64,000 nucleotides of DNA from Anthonomus grandis grandis (taxonomy: Eukaryota; Arthropoda; Insecta; Coleoptera; Curculionidae), in assembly GCF_022605725.1 (NCBI RefSeq), contig NC_065556.1:26085140-26149139 (forward strand), in the 5' to 3' direction. The position numbers and the translations under genes were made by a program. Positions 23,462-38,185 of the stretch are shown in pieces. The notes beneath the pieces were generated by a model, which was not told where the DNA came from, did not search any database, and saw nothing but the letters and a program-made list of their open reading frames with translations. Each line of letters opens with the position of its first letter. The stretch's first letter is position 1.

Positions 23462-23769
23462 GGTCTCTATTGCTTCAAATACATTTAAAAAGGTTTTAAG
23501 GCCTCTACAAGTTGATGAATATCTGGAAAGTTTCTACATAGCATGTTCCAGGGATCCCATAGATTTCATTTTTAAGTTTCTTGGAATATTTGAAACCTTA
23601 TTTAATTTTTTTTTAAAGGATTCTGATGAACTTTGGAATTTCTCAAAATTTTTAGACTGTTTCTGAGGCATTAAAACAGCGATTATATTCCGGTAATATT
23701 CTAATTAGTGAATTTTTCTGGTAATTATCCGACATTGAGGAAAATATAATATAATATAAATATAATATA

Positions 23770-26700
23770 AAAAAATTGACTTTTTTTAGGCTTTTCTGAT
23801 AAATGTTCAAAGTTCAAAAAGAAATAATTATTTTTTCATGTAATTTTACATAAATTTGGCACATTTATATAGGGCTCTCTTGGCTCCTCAAAAATCTGGA
23901 AAAGTCGTTTTTCTGGTAATTTTTCAGGAACTTCAAAAATTATTTTTTAGAGCATCGGTTTCCTTAACAATTTTCCAGAAACATGGAAAAATCGTTATTT
24001 TTCTTGAAAATTGTTAAAATTTTGGGAAACTCACTTGTTATCTTTGGCAATTTTATAGAAATATAGAAAAGTTTGTTTTCCTGGCAATTTTTAAAAAATT
24101 TATAAAATATTGTGATTTTTCAGAAGTTTATTCTCCTTGAAAATTTTCCAAAAACTTGGAAAAATTTTAATTTTTCCAGATAATTGTTCAAAACTGTTAG
24201 GAAACTCACTTGTTATCTTTGGCAATTTTATAGAAATATGGAAAAATTGTTTGTTTTCCTGGTGATTTTTAAGAAATGTATAAAAAATTAAATTTTTTAT
24301 AAAGTTAAAAAATGCATACACTCTCTTTGGCAATTTTTGAAAAACGTGGAAAAGTCATTTGCTTTCCTGGCATTTTTGAAAAATTTCCGAAATTTTTCCG
24401 AAACAAATTTATTCTCCTTGAACATTTTCCAGAAACTTGCTAAAATCGTAATTTTTTTCCTGACAATTGTTGAAAAATTTGGCAATTTGGCTGTCGTGTG
24501 CCTTTATCAACTTTATAAGATAATTTTCCAGAAATTTAGCGCAACTGTAATTTTTTTAAAACTTGCAACATTCATATACTTTCCTTGGCAACTTCTTAAA
24601 AACGTGGAAAAATCATTTGTTTTTCCAGACAACGGTTTAGGTATTTGGAAAATTTGGTATTTTTCTAAACGATTTTTCAGAACTTTTACTTGCTTTCCTT
24701 GGCAATTTTTCAAAAACGGAAACAAGTCGTTGTTTTTCTTCCCAATTGTTCAAATATTTGGAAAACTCTCGGTCGTCTTTGAAAATTTATCCAGACAGAT
24801 GGAAAAGTTGATTGTTTTTAACAATTTGAAAAATTGGTTAATTTTCTCTGGTAATTATTCAGAAACTTGGACAAATCTTTGCTTTTTCCTGGCAATTTTT
24901 TAAAAATTTGGCAAAATTGTTATTTTGCCTGGCAATTTGTCATAAGTTTGAAGAAATTGTTAATTTTCCAAGCAGTTGTTAGGAAATTTAGAGAAACCGT
25001 TGCTTTTCTTGATATTTGTTAAGAAATATAGAAAAATCAGTTTTGATTTTTTGGCAATTTTTAAGACATTTAGAGAAAAAATACCTCGGAAATTGTTCAG
25101 AACTTTATTAAGACTCGTTTGCTTTCCTTGTCAATTTTTCTTATATTTGGATGAAAATAATTTCTAGCTTTCTTTTAGAATTGTTCAAGAATTTGAAAAA
25201 ACTGTATTTTTTTCCGAAAATCTGTAAAAAATTTGAAAAGTTGATTTTTTTTTGGAAATTGTTTAGGAATTTGTAAAATTTATCAGCAGTCCTTTGCCTG
25301 ACAATTTTTTATAACTTTGAAGAAATTATTGATTTTCCAAGCAGTTGTTAGGAAATTTAAAGAAACCGTTGCTTTTCTTGATTTGTTGAGAAATATGGAA
25401 AAATCGGTTTTATTTTTTTGGCAATTTTTAAGAAATTTAGGGAAACAATACCTCGGCAATTGTTCAGAAGTTTAATAAAACTCGATTGCTTTGCTTGTCA
25501 ATTTTTCTTATATTTGGAAAAAAAAAATCTGGTTTTCTTTTGGAAATGTTCAGAAATTTGAAAAAATTGTAATTTCTTCCAAAAATGTGTCAAAAATTTG
25601 AAAAGTTGATTTTTTTTTTGAAAATTGTTCAGGAATTTGTAAAATTTATCAGCAGTCCTTTGCCTGACAATTTCTGTGAACGTTTGGAAAAATCGTTGTT
25701 TTTCTTGATATTGTTCGGAAATTTGGAAAAATCGATATTATTCTCCTGGCAAGTTCTTTGCCTTCAGCTTTTCATAAATGTGGGAAAAAACAATTTTTTC
25801 CAGACAATTGTTCAGGAATTTGGAAAAAGTTTTTTTTTATTTATTTAAAGATTCGTGTGCTTTTCTTCAAGTTTTCTTCGTGACAACTTCTTAAAAAAAA
25901 TATATGAAACCGTTTTCCTGGCAATTTTTTAGAAAATTGGAAAACTTTTTGCTTTTCTTAGCAATTTTTTCAAGAACCTTGACAAATCCTTAATTTCGCG
26001 ATATTTTTTGTAAAATTCAAAATAATTTCTAATTTTCCAAACAATCGTTCAAAAATTTGGAAAATGGGTGTTTTTACAGGAACTTATTTCAAAAATTGAA
26101 AAACTCGTTTGCTTTTCTTAGCAATTTTTCACAAATGTTAAAAGAAACAATTTTTCCAGGCAATTGTTCAGGAATTTGCAAAAATTGCTAATTTTCCTGG
26201 CAGTTGTTTAGATATTGGAAAAAAAACTTTTTTTTGCCATCAGTTGTTCAGAAACTTAAAAACATCATTAGCAATTGTTTAAAAATTTGGAAAATTTAGT
26301 TGCGTTCCCTGACAATTTTGTAAAATTTTAATTTCGTAAAATTGCTTGTTTTCTTCATAATTTTTTTCTAAAATTTGAAACTACTTCCAATTTTTTCCAA
26401 CCGATTGTTCAGAAATTTGGAAAAATTGTTGAATTCGAAAAAACTCTGATTGTGAAAAACTGTGATTTTTCCGGCAGTTTTTCAAAAATTTTAAAATAAA
26501 AAATTCCTGGCAGAGGCTTAGAAATTTGAGAAAATTGTTGGTTTTCCAGGCAATTGTTTACAAACTTGGAAAAATTGTTAAGTTTTCTGGCAATTGTTTA
26601 TAAACTTGGAAAAATTGTTAATTTTCCTCGCAATGTGTCAAAAATGTAAAGAAACATTTTTTTTATTGTTCAGGAATTTGGAAAAAGTAATTTTTTTTTA

Positions 26701-29460
26701 ATTTGTTTAAAGATTCGTGTGCTTTTCTTGGACAATATCTTAAAAAAATGCATGAAACCGCTTTTCTGGCAATTTTTCAAATTTCTGAACAATCGCTTGG
26801 AAAAACTAAGAATTGTTTCAAATTTTAGAAAAAAAATTATGAACAAAAAAAGCAATTTTACGAAGTAACATCCTTTAAAATTGCCAACTGAATTTTTCAA
26901 GTTTTTAAACAATTACTAAGAAAAACAATGATGTTTTTAAATTTCTGAACAACTCATGTCAAAAAAAAAATTTTTTCCAATATCTAAACAATTTCCACAA
27001 AAATTTGCAATTTTTGCTGATTCCTGAACAATTGCCAGGAAAAAGCAAAGATTTGTCCAAGTTTCTGAATAATTGCCAGGAAAAATTAACCAACTTCTCA
27101 AATTATTAAAAAGTTGCCTGAAAAACAATCAACTTTTCCATCTGTCTGGATAAATTTTCAAAGATGACCGTGAGTTTCCCAAATATTTGAACAATCGCGA
27201 AGAAAAACAACGACTTGTTTTCGTTTTTGAAAAACTGCCAAGGAAAGTATATAAGTTTTCCAAATTCTTGAAAAATTGCTACAAACACGGTTTTTCAAAT
27301 TTCCAACATAATTAAATTTTGCTCAAAATTGACATTTTTTTAAGTTTATTAATAATTGCCAAGGAAAGCAAGTGAAAGTTACCAAAATTCTAAAAAATTG
27401 TTTAGAAAAATAAAAAAAATTCAAATGTTCGAAGGAATTGTCAGGCAAAGGACTGCTAATAATATTTACAAATTCCTGAATAATTTTTTAAAAAAAGCTA
27501 GAAATTTTATTTCCTAATATATGAAAAATTGACAAGGAAAGCAAACGAGTTTTATTAAACTTCTTAACAATTGCCGTGGTATTTTTTTATCTATATTTCT
27601 TAAAAATTGCCAAAAAAATGATTTTTCCATATCTCTCAACAAATATCAAGAAGAGCAATGGTTTCTCTAAATTTCCTAACAATTGCTTGGAAAATTAACA
27701 ATTTTTCCAAGTTTATAAATAATTGCTAATGATGTTTTTACATTTCTGAACAACTGATGACAAAAAAAAATTTTTTACAATATCTAAACAATTGCCAGGA
27801 AAATTAGCAATTTTTGCAACAATTTTCTCAAATTTTTAAGCCTCTGCCAGGAATTTCTTGTTTTCAAATTTCTGAAAAATTGCCGGAAAAGTCACAGGAG
27901 TTTTTTCGAATTTACCAATTTTTCCAAATTACGGAACAATCGGTTGGAAAAAGTAGAGGTAGTTTCAAATTTTAGAAAAAATTAAGAAGAAAACAAGCAA
28001 TTTTATGAATTAAAATTTTACAAAATTGCCAGGGAACGCAACTGAATTTTCTAAATTTTTAAACAATTGCTAATGATGTTTTTACATTTTGGAACAATTG
28101 ATGGCAAAAAAAATTTTTTTTACAATATCTAAACAATTGCCAGGAAAATTAGCAATTTTTGCAAATTCCTGAACAATTGCCAGGAAAAATTGTTTCTTTT
28201 AACAATTTGTGAAAAATTGCGTTGTTTTCACATCCCTGTGAAAACAACGATTCTCCAAATTTTTGAACGATTGCTTGGAAAATTAGAAATTGCATTAACG
28301 AAGCAATTTGAGAAGTTTTTTTTGAAAAGTTGCTAAGAAAAGAAAACGAGTTTCTCAATTTTTAGAATAAGTCCCCGCAAAAACAACGATTCTCTTAATT
28401 TTTGGACGATTACTTGGAAAATTAGAAATTGCATTAACGAAGCAATTTAGGAATTTTTTTTTTTTTAAATTGCTAAGAAAAGCAAAAGGTTTTCCAATTT
28501 CCTAAAAAATTAATAAAAAAAAACTTTCCAAATTCCCGAACAATTGCCAGGAAAATATTGTTGTAAAAAGAAAAAAATTTTTTTTTCCATATTTGATGAA
28601 AAACTGCTGACGTAGGCAAAGGACTTGACAGGAGATAATTTTCGATTTTTCCAAATTTCCGAACAACATCAAGAAAAACAACGATTTTTCTTAGTAATTA
28701 TTTAAAAACTTGAAAAATTCAGTTGGCAATTGTTACTTCGTAAAATTGCTTGTTTTCTTTATAATTTTTTTCTAAAATTTAAAACAATTGCTACTTTTTC
28801 CAAGGGATTGTTCAGAAATTTGGAAAAATTGTTAAATTCGTAAAACCTGTAATTTTTCCAGCAATTTTTCAAAAATTTAAAAACAAAAAAATTCCTGGCA
28901 GGAAATTTGAATAAATTGTTAGTTTTCCTGGCAATTGTTTACAGACATGGAAAAATTATTAAGTTTCCTGGCAATTCTTTATAAACTTGTAAAAATTGTA
29001 AATTTTCCTCGTAATGTGTCAAAAATGTTGAGAACCTTTTTTTTAAATAGTTATTTTAAATGTTTTAGAAATTTAAAAAAATGTTGTTCTTTTTATAAAC
29101 AATTTTTCAATAAATTGGAGGAATCGTTTCCCTGGCAATTTTCCAGGTATTTATTAAGCGTGTATGCTTTCCTTAATATTTATTAATTGATTTTTCAAAC
29201 AGTTCATAAAATTGCTTGTTGTAAAATTCCTGACAATCTTTTATAAATATAAAACAATTTTTAATTTTCCAAGCAATAATTGTTCAGAAATTTGGAAAAA
29301 TCGTCGTTTTTCTTAGCAATTGTTCCGAAATTTGAAAAAAATCGTTTGTTTTTCTAGACAATTTTTCAGAAATTTTTAAAAAAACATAATTTTTCCTGTC
29401 AATCGTTTAAAAAAGAAGCTTTGGAAATATCGTGGTTTTCCTGCAAAATTTTTACAAATT
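23770..29460. repeat. T/A-rich short tandem repeat array with orientation switches
   Basis: The unit is roughly 55-65 bp and diverged, built from TTTTCCTGGCAATTGTTCAG and AAATTTGGAAAAATTGTT. It runs plus-oriented at about 23800-26760, reversed at about 26800-28650, and plus again at about 28660-29460. A secondary period of about 370 bp is visible (24954 versus 25325). The many 60-190 codon open frames in this block (for example 24337-24903) are read-through of the repeat and have no protein features. Confidence 0.8.
26235..28108. repeat. Long inverted repeat inside the array (arms about 315 bp)
   Basis: Arm 26235-26550 and the reverse complement of 27793-28108 align along their full length, sharing CATCATTAGCAATTGTTTAA, GTTGCGTTCCCTG, TTGCTTGTTTTCTTC, CCAACCGATTGTTC and ATTCCTGGCAGAGGCTTA. 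The spacer is about 1.24 kb. A third, shorter copy in the first orientation lies at about 28700-28960. A second inverted pair is 24650-24905 against 26990-27290. Confidence 0.75.
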
Positions 29461-29479
29461 TGTGAAGATCTTCATCTGG

Positions 29480-30560
29480 AATTATCCGAATTTAGGACGT
29501 CCTATAAGTCCAAATCCTAAAAATTGCAAAGTTTTTCGCTAATAAATCATTAAAGCCTCCACGTATTTAAGTTTTTATCAGTTTTTGATCAAACATCACA
29601 ATTTTCCTCTTATATTATTAAATTAATTAAATAATCTGTTTTAATTTCTGTTCACCGCATTTTACAAGATTCATTGATAATTACCTGAAAATGGCGTAAT
29701 TCTTACCTAAAAAATGAAGAATAAAACAACAGAACTTGGAAGATAAATATTTATAATGAAACTCCCAATTCATAATGTTAAATGGGCTTACAATATTAAA
29801 ATGAAATAGGTATTCTTATAATTTACAATAGGTACAGGCCCGCAAAGTGACGCTCGTCGAAATACAGCGATAAGAATAAACAGATATAATAACTATATGA
29901 ATAGAAGCTCTAATATTCTTTTTTTTATCTATAGAAAAAATAAATAGGTACATTTGGTATTTTCATTTATTGTCTAATTACCAATTTACAAGAAAAAGCC
30001 GTAAATTCCAGGGAATCCCAGGCACCTTAATAATCCCTAGAATCCCCCTCAGATTAGGACATCTATAAAGTGTATTTACAAGTTGACAAAGTGATCAAAC
30101 GCGTCACCTGGCGGTCAAAAACGGTAAATTTGTCCTTTTAATTAACTTAGAAAATAGTCCAAAATTAAAAGCACAAATTTTCACATATAAGGATAGAAAA
30201 GTGCAACATCCATATAGATGAGAAAGACAGACAGTAGTAGTGTTAGTTCTATTCTAAGGGTCACAACACACGAGTGAGGTGATACGATCACCTTCAACAA
30301 GCGTTATGAGTTTTAGTTTGGTGTTTTTTTTTTTTATTTCTCGTCTACTTTATATGATGACAAGTTGAACGATATGTGACTTAAGAGGCTGTTTATTGAG
30401 CCGTACAGTGTATTGGCTCAAGAATACAGACCTGATGATAATAAATAATTGAACAAAAAAAAGAGGCAAGCTTTAAGGAATTTCAACTCTTTTGTGCCGT
30501 TGCGAGTCTCCTCTTAAAAGGGTTCTTTTTTCTTCATAATTTGTAATTGCATTATCAGCA
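29480..30560. other. Complex, non-repetitive AT-rich stretch; possible distal 3' UTR
   Basis: Unlike its neighbours this kilobase has no tandem structure. It has several minus-strand AATAAA signals (for example the complement of TTTATT at 30386-30391) and a perfect small palindrome GGTGAT-ACG-ATCACC near 30280. No open frame of note. It could be the distal 3' UTR of the minus-strand syntaxin gene, but that is a guess from position only. Confidence 0.3.
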
Positions 30561-30569
30561 TAATTTCGG

Positions 30570-33500
30570 AAAATCAATGTTTATTGAGGGATTAAATAGT
30601 GGAACACTAAGAATGTGGGATTAATTAACTAATCAATCTCTCGGTAAAAGTGATTTTTTTATTAATTAAGCTAATCCAGTTTGTAGACTTCGTAATTTAC
30701 ACATGATTAATGGAATTTGAGTGAGAAAAATCAAATTTTGCTGAAAGAATATTGGATTAAGCATTCACTGAGTCTCTTACTAAATGTAACTTTTAAATAT
30801 AATTTTCCAATTATGAATCCAATTTAAGTGAGAAAGTCAATTTTTGAAAAAAGAATCTTGGATTAATTAATCAGTCAATCTCTTGCTAAGGGTGATTTTG
30901 TTATCAATTTTATAAACTGTTCATAAAAATAATAGACATTTTTAATTAATTAATCACTTTGAAAAATCATTTTTAGGGAGGGATTGAACGAAATCAATTT
31001 TTGCAGTAAAATTAAAGAAAATGATTGTTTCTCTATTGGATTAATTAATCACTTAATCTCTTGATAAAAGTGATTTTTTTATCACTGGTAATACTGTTTT
31101 TTGATTTTTTTGTAATTTACCAATTATGGACCCAATAGAAGTGAAAACCCTAATTTTTCAGAAAAATTGAGTAATCATAAAAATAATATAAGTCCTGAAT
31201 TAATCAATGACTGGAAAAAATCACTTATAGGGAGAGATTCAAAAAAATATTTTTTTCGTAAAAAATGTATTAAACTAATCTGTCACTGAACGACCTGATA
31301 AAAGTGATTTTTTAATACTTTTAATCTAGTTTTTGAGCTCTTCTTAAAAATCAATCATTTTTACGTAATTTGAATGAAAGAAAAACATTTTTTCTAGGAA
31401 GATTGAAAAATAATGAAACATTAAAATACTACAAAATCCTTGATTAATCAATCACTCGATCCCCTCTTAAAAGTGATTGAAGGATTAAAAATTTTATATA
31501 AATATCAATATTCTTGGATCAATCTTTCGGTGAAACAATTTTTTTTATCAATTTCAATCCAATTTTTGGACTTTAATTTAATTCTCCAATAATGGACCTA
31601 ATTGGAGTGAAAAATCCAATTTTTTCACAAAAATTGACATTTTATAAAAAGACTTGGGATCCTGAATTAATCAATCATTCAATCTCCCCCTGAAGTAATT
31701 TTTGCTTATATTGAAAAAAAAATACTTTTTTACCTGAAAATTTTTAATTTTTTGTGTTTTTTGCATTATCAACCCAATTTGAGTGAAAAAATCAATTTTT
31801 ACAACAAAATAATTAGAAATCTTGGATAAATTGAGTGAAAAACTCAATACTCGACAGAAAAATTAGAATTTTATAAACACACTAAAAATCAATCAATTAA
31901 CCTTATTTGACTAAGAAAAACCATTTTTTTCCAAGGAGAATGAAAAAAAATTAAGAATCATTAAAATACTAAGAATCCGGGAATAATCAATTACTCAATT
32001 CTCCCTTAAAAGTGATTGGATTTAAAACATGGACTGTTCCTGGACTTTTTATAAATCACAAATTATTAACCAATGTGAGTGAAAATTTTTGTAAAGGGAT
32101 TAAAAAGTAATTGAACTTTATGTAATTACTAAGAATCTTGAATTAATCACTCAATATCATGATAAAAGTGATTTTTTAATACTTTTAATCCAGCTTTTGA
32201 GCTTTTCTTAAAAATCAATAATTTTAACCTAATTTAAATAAAAGAAAAACATTTTTTCTAGGAAGATTGAAAAATAATAAAACATTAAAATACTATAAAA
32301 TCCTTGATTAATCAATCACTCGATCCCCTCTTAAAAGTAATTGAAGGATTAAAAATTTTATATAAATATCAATATTCTTGGATCAATCTTTCGGTGAAAG
32401 TATTTTTTTTTTATCAATTTCAATCCAGTTTTTGAACTTTTTCTTTTAATTCTCCAATAATGGGCCTAATTGGAGTGAAAATTTTAATTTTTTCAAAAAA
32501 ATTGATATTTTATAAAATGACTAGGGATCCTGAATTAATCAATCACTCAATCTCCCCCTGAAGTAATTTTTGCTTATATTAAAAAAAAATTTAAAAAAAT
32601 TACCTAAAAATTTTTAATTTTTTGTGTTTTTTGCATTATCAACCCAATTACTTGAGTTCCTGGACTTTTTAAAATACTACAAAATCCTTGATTAATCAAT
32701 CACCCCATCTCCTCTTAAAAGTGATTGAAGGATTAAAAAACTATTAAGATTTTATATAAATACCAATATTCTTGGATCAATCTTTCGGTGAAACTATTTT
32801 TTTTTAAATTTTAATCAAATTTTAGGACTTTCTTTTAAATTCTCCAATAATAGACCTAATTGGAGTGAAAATTTGATTTTTTTCACAAAAATTGATATTT
32901 TATAAAAGTCTTGGGATCTTGAATTAATCATTCATTCAATCTCCCCCTGAAGTAATTTTTGCTTATATTAAAAAAAAATACTTTTTTACCTGAAAATTTT
33001 TAATTTTTTGTGTTTTTTTATTATCAATCCAATTTGAGTGAGAAAAATCATTTATTGCAGAGGGATTTAAAAAAAACATTACTGGATTAATCAATCACTC
33101 AATCTCCTGCTAAAACTAATTTTTTATTATTTCTACTCCAGTTCCTGGACTTTTTTGGTAAATTACTATTATTTTTGCAAAGATATTAAAAAATAATTAG
33201 AATTCTTGGATAAATTGAGTAAAAAACTCAATTTTTACAGAAAAATTAGAATTTTATAAACACACTAAAAATCAATCATATTAACCTTAATTTTTTCCAA
33301 GAAGATTGAAAGAAAATTAAGAATTATTAAAATACTAAAAATCCGGGATTAATAAATCACTCAATTCTCCCTTAAAAGTGATTGGATTTAAAACATATTA
33401 AAATTTTATACCAATACTAATAATCTTGGATCAATCAATCACTCAACTTTTTAATAAAACTTAGTCTTTTATCACTTATTGTACTTGAGTTCCTGGACTT

Positions 33501-36500
33501 ATTTATAAATCATCAATTATTAACCAATATGAGTGAAAATTTTGTAAAGGAATTAAAAAGTTATTGAACTTGAATTAATCACTCAATATCATGATAAAAG
33601 TGATTTTTTTAATCTAGTTTTTGAATTTTTTTCGGTAATATCCTAATTTGAGTAAAAACCCCCGATTTTGCAAAAAATTTAAAACATATTAAAAAATAAT
33701 TACGCTAGCCTAATTTCATTAATTAATTTGATATTTTACATTTTCATTGATTACCTTGATTAAAGAAAAATGAAATCTCATTAAAATACAAAGAATCCTG
33801 GACTAATCAATCACTCAATAATCTGATAAAATTGATTTATTCAGCATGCCAGTTCTTGGAATTAACCTAATATAAAAAAAAATCAATTTTTGCCAAGGGG
33901 TTCACAAATAATTAAAATTATATCAAAAAAATTATACTTTTTTACCTGAAAATTTTTAATTTATTGTGTTTTTGCATTATTAACCCAATTTGAGTAAAAA
34001 ATCAATTTTTACAAAAAATAATTAGAAATCTTGGATAAAATAAGTGAAAAACTCAATTTTTACTGAAAAATTGGAATTTTATAAACTACAGACTAAAAAT
34101 CAATCATTTAACCTTATTTGAGTAAGAAACCCCAATTTTTTTCAAAGAGATTGGAAAAAAAAATAAAAATCATTAAAATACTTAAAATCCGGGATTAATC
34201 AATAACTCAATTGTCCCTTAAAAGTTATTGGATTTAAAACATATTAAAATTTTATATCAATACTAGTAATGTTGGATCAATCAATTACTCAACCTTTTGA
34301 TAAAACTGAGTATTTTATCACTTGTACTTGAGTTCCTGGACTTATTTATAAATCACCAATTATTAACCAATATGAGTGAAAATTTTTGTAAAGGGATTAA
34401 AAATTTATTGAACTTTATGTAATCATTAAGACTCTTGAATTAATCAGTCAATATCATGATAAAAGTGATTTTTTATAATTTTTAATCCAATTTTTGAATT
34501 TTTTTTGGTAATACCCTAATTTAAGTAAAACCTCCCGATTTAAAATTAAAACATATTATAAATCAATTACACTAGTCTAATTTCATTAATTAATTTGATA
34601 TTTTACATTTTCATTAATTACCCTGATTAAAGAAAAATGAAATCTCATTAAAATACAAAGACTCCTGGACTAATCAATCACTCAATAATCTAATAAAATT
34701 GATTTATTCAGCATTCCAGTTCTTGGAATTAACCTAATATGAATAAAAAAAATAATTTTTGCCAAGGGATTAACAAATAATTAAACTTATATTAAAAAAA
34801 TTATACTCTTTTACCTGAAAATTTTTAAATTTTTGTGTTTTTTGCAACATCAACCCAATTTGAGTGAAAAAATCAATTTTTACAAAAAATAATTAGAAAT
34901 CTTGGATAAAATGAGTGAAAACTCAATTTTTACTGAAAAATTGGAATTTTATAAACACAGTAAAAATCAATCATTTGACCTTATTTGAGTAAGAAAACCC
35001 AATTTTTTTCCAAGGAGATTGAAAGAAAATTAAAAACCATTAAAATATTTAAAATCCGGGAATAACCAATCACTCAATTCTCCCTTAAAAGTGATTGAAT
35101 TTAAACCATGGACTGTTCCTGGACTTTTTTATAAATCACAAATTATTAACCAATGTGAGTGAAAATTTTTGTAAAGGGATTAAAAAGTAATTGAACTTTA
35201 TGTAATTACTAAGAATTTTGAACTAATCACTCAATATCATGATAAATGTGATTTTCTAATACTTTTAATCCAGTTTTTGAGCTTTTTTTAAAAATCAATA
35301 ATTTTAACCTAATTTCAATAAAAGACAAACATTTTTTCTAGGAAGATTAAAAAATAATGAAACATTAAAATACTACAAAATCCTTGATTAATCCATCACT
35401 TAATCCCCCCTTAAAAGTGATTGAATTAAAAAACTATTAAATTTTTATATAAATATCAATATTCTTGGATCGATCTTTCGGTGAAACTATTTTTTTTTTA
35501 TCAATTTCAATCCGATTTTTGGCCTTTTTTTAATTCTCCAATAATTGGAGTGAAAATTTTAATTTTTTCACAAAAATTGCTATTTTATAAAAAGTCAACT
35601 CACTCAATCTCTCCCTGAAGTAATATTTGCTTATATTTAAAAAAAATACTTTTTTACCTGAAATTTTTAATTTTTTTTGTGTTTCTTATTATCAACCCAA
35701 TTTGAAAGAAAAAATCAATTTTTACAAAAAAAAACTGGATTTTATAAACTACAGACTAAAAATCAATCACTTAACCTTATTTGAGTAAGAAAACCCAATT
35801 TTTATCCAAGGAGATTGAAAGAAAATTAAAAATCATTAAAATACTAAAAATCACTCAATTCTCCCGTAGAAGTGATTGGATTTAAAACATATTAAAATTT
35901 TATATCAATACTAATAATGTTGGATCAATTAATCACTTAACCTTTTGATAAAACTTCTTTTTATCACTTAAAAGGCTTTTATCACTTATTGTACTTGAGT
36001 TCCTGGACTTTTTTTATAAATCACCAAATATTAACCAATGTAAGTGAAACTTTTTGTAAAAGGATTAAAAAGTAATTGAACTTTATGTAATCACTAAGAA
36101 TCTTGAATTAATCACTCAATATCATGATAAAAGTGATTTTTTTTATAATTTTTAATCCAATTTTTGAATTTTTTTGGTAATACCCTAATTTGAGTAAAAA
36201 CCTCTGACGTTACAAAAAAATTAAAACATATTAAAAATCAACCACACTAGCCTAATTTCATTAATTAATTTGATATTTTATATGTTCATTAATTACATTG
36301 ATTAAGGATCATTAAACTATAAAAAATCCTGAATTAATGAATGACTCAATATTCTAATATCATTGATTTTTTCATCATCAGCAAATCCTTGGACTTTTTC
36401 TGTATCCTAACATGAGTAAAAAATCGATTTTTACAAAAGGATTAAAACATAATTAAAATTTATATAATTACTAAGAGCCTTGTATTAATCAATCACTCAA

Positions 36501-37460
36501 TCGCCTAATAAAAGTGGACTTTTTTCTAAGACCCAATTTATTAGCCTAATTTAAGTGAGAAAGCCCATATTTACAATAAAATTAAAATTCAAAAACACAC
36601 TAAAAAAACAATGAAATTAACCTTAATTGATTAAGAAGAACCATTTTTTTTCTAGAAAGATTGAAAGAAAATAAAATACTAAAAATCCTGGATTAATCAA
36701 TTATTCAATCCCCCCTTAACAGTGATTTTTTCAGATTTGTAATCCAGTTTCTGGATTTTTTACACAGTCCTAATTTATCAATTAGCAACCTAATTTGGGT
36801 GAAAAAAATCAATTTTTGCAAAAGGAATTAAAAAATAATTAAAATTTATAGAATTACTTAAAAACCTTGTATTAATCACTCACTCAATTTCCTAATAAAA
36901 GTGATTCTTTTACCAGTTGTAGGACTTTCTTGTAAGACCCTAATTTGAGAGAGAAACTCCATATTTACAAAAAAAATAAAATTTCAAAAACACACTAAAA
37001 ATTAATGATATTAACCTAAATTGATTAAGAAAAACCATTTTTTTCTAGGAAGATTCAAATAAAATAAAATACTAAAAATTCTAAATTAATCAATTATTCA
37101 ATCCTCTCGTAACAGTGATTTTTTCAGATTTGTAATCCAGTTTCTGCTAATCCAGTTTCTTCCTAATTTATCAATTAGCAACCTAATTTGCATGGAAAAA
37201 ATCATTTTGCAAAGAGATTAAAAAATAATTAGAAATTTTGGATAAATTGAGTGAAAAACTCACACTTTTACAGAAAAATTCGAATTTTATAAACATATTA
37301 AAAATCAATTAAATTTACCAATTATTAACCTAATTTGAGTAACAAGGTTCGTGTATCCAGAATATGAGAAAAAAATGACACACCATGTAAAAATCAATCT
37401 ACACTTAAACGTCAAAGAAACAATCACTAAATTTCCTTATAAAAGTGATTTTTTGATCAA
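30570..37460. repeat. Diverged AT-rich tandem array (TTAATCAATCACTCAATC family)
   Basis: The recurring box string is GGATTAATCAATCACTCAAT, AAAAGTGATTTTTT, CCAATTTGAGTGAAAAA and CAATTTTTACA, repeated with variable spacing (commonly 170-240 bp). Longer blocks are duplicated: about 31325-31700 reappears at about 32180-32560 and in part at about 35260-35600. No open frame of note. Confidence 0.75.
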
Positions 37461-37469
37461 ATGACAAAT

Positions 37470-38110
37470 TATGATTTTTGGTAATTTACAGTTTATGGCA
37501 AATTTCATCATCCAGCCAGCATTTTTAGTAAAAGTGATTAAGGAAAAATAATTTTTCCAGAAAATATTTATGAAATTTATTATCAACAAGCAAATCCTGG
37601 ATATTTCCTCTAAAACAAATCAAATTGAAAAGTTTACCTAAAATTCTCACCCCTTTTCCACAATTTTCACCCCTTGTGATATTTTTTCACGGTTATTGTA
37701 GATTTCCATTTATCCATAGAATTTATTTAAGTCTTTCCAAGCCTTAACACATGGAAACTTTAGGAAAACTGGACAAAAGAAGTCACTTGGCTTCTCGTAT
37801 ATAAGTATTTCCTAAAAAAGGTTTTTGCTATTAAATTTCAGTGAATTATATTGATAATCAACTCCCTATAAGAAGTAAATAAAATTACGGTTCAGTATAT
37901 TTAAAGAATGAATTTCCTTGAATTATGACGTCAATTTTGAAAAAAAAATTAAAACTGTTCTATTAAATAAATAATAAAGTATAATTATGCCATTAACTGT
38001 AGTTACACACCCAATAAGAGGAGCATACATACTAAAATATATTATATTCTTCTATCGTTTGTACAAGTGATACAAATGTTCATATTCTAAGACTATATGA
38101 CAATGATATT
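37470..38110. other. Non-repetitive AT-rich stretch, nothing recognised
   Basis: No tandem unit, exon or transposon sequence is visible. It lies between the end of the preceding array and the hairpin at 38122. Confidence 0.3.
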
Positions 38111-38121
38111 TTAACTTAACC

Positions 38122-38185
38122 AAGGATCGTAACCGGTCGTTTTCACCTCCAAGGGGGGTGGTGAAACCGACTGATCGCGACCCTT
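38122..38185. other. 64-nt imperfect palindrome (hairpin), GC-richer island
   Basis: The 5' arm AAGGATCGTAACCGGTCG... pairs with the 3' arm ...CCGACTGATCGCGACCCTT at about 20 of 26 positions. The central TTTCACC/GGTGAAA is perfect and the loop is about 12 nt. The minus strand is also open (SPPPLEVKTTGYDPWLS then TAA near 38117) after an acceptor-like TTCTGAACTTAG, so a short terminal exon is an alternative reading. I cannot decide between a structured RNA, a microRNA-like precursor and an exon. Confidence 0.4.

Noticed and set aside
24337..24903. 188-codon open frame in the T/A-rich array
   Set aside because: The peptide is a repeated Phe/Lys-rich string produced by the tandem unit; a similar string is read from the opposite strand at 26937-27288 where the repeat is inverted.
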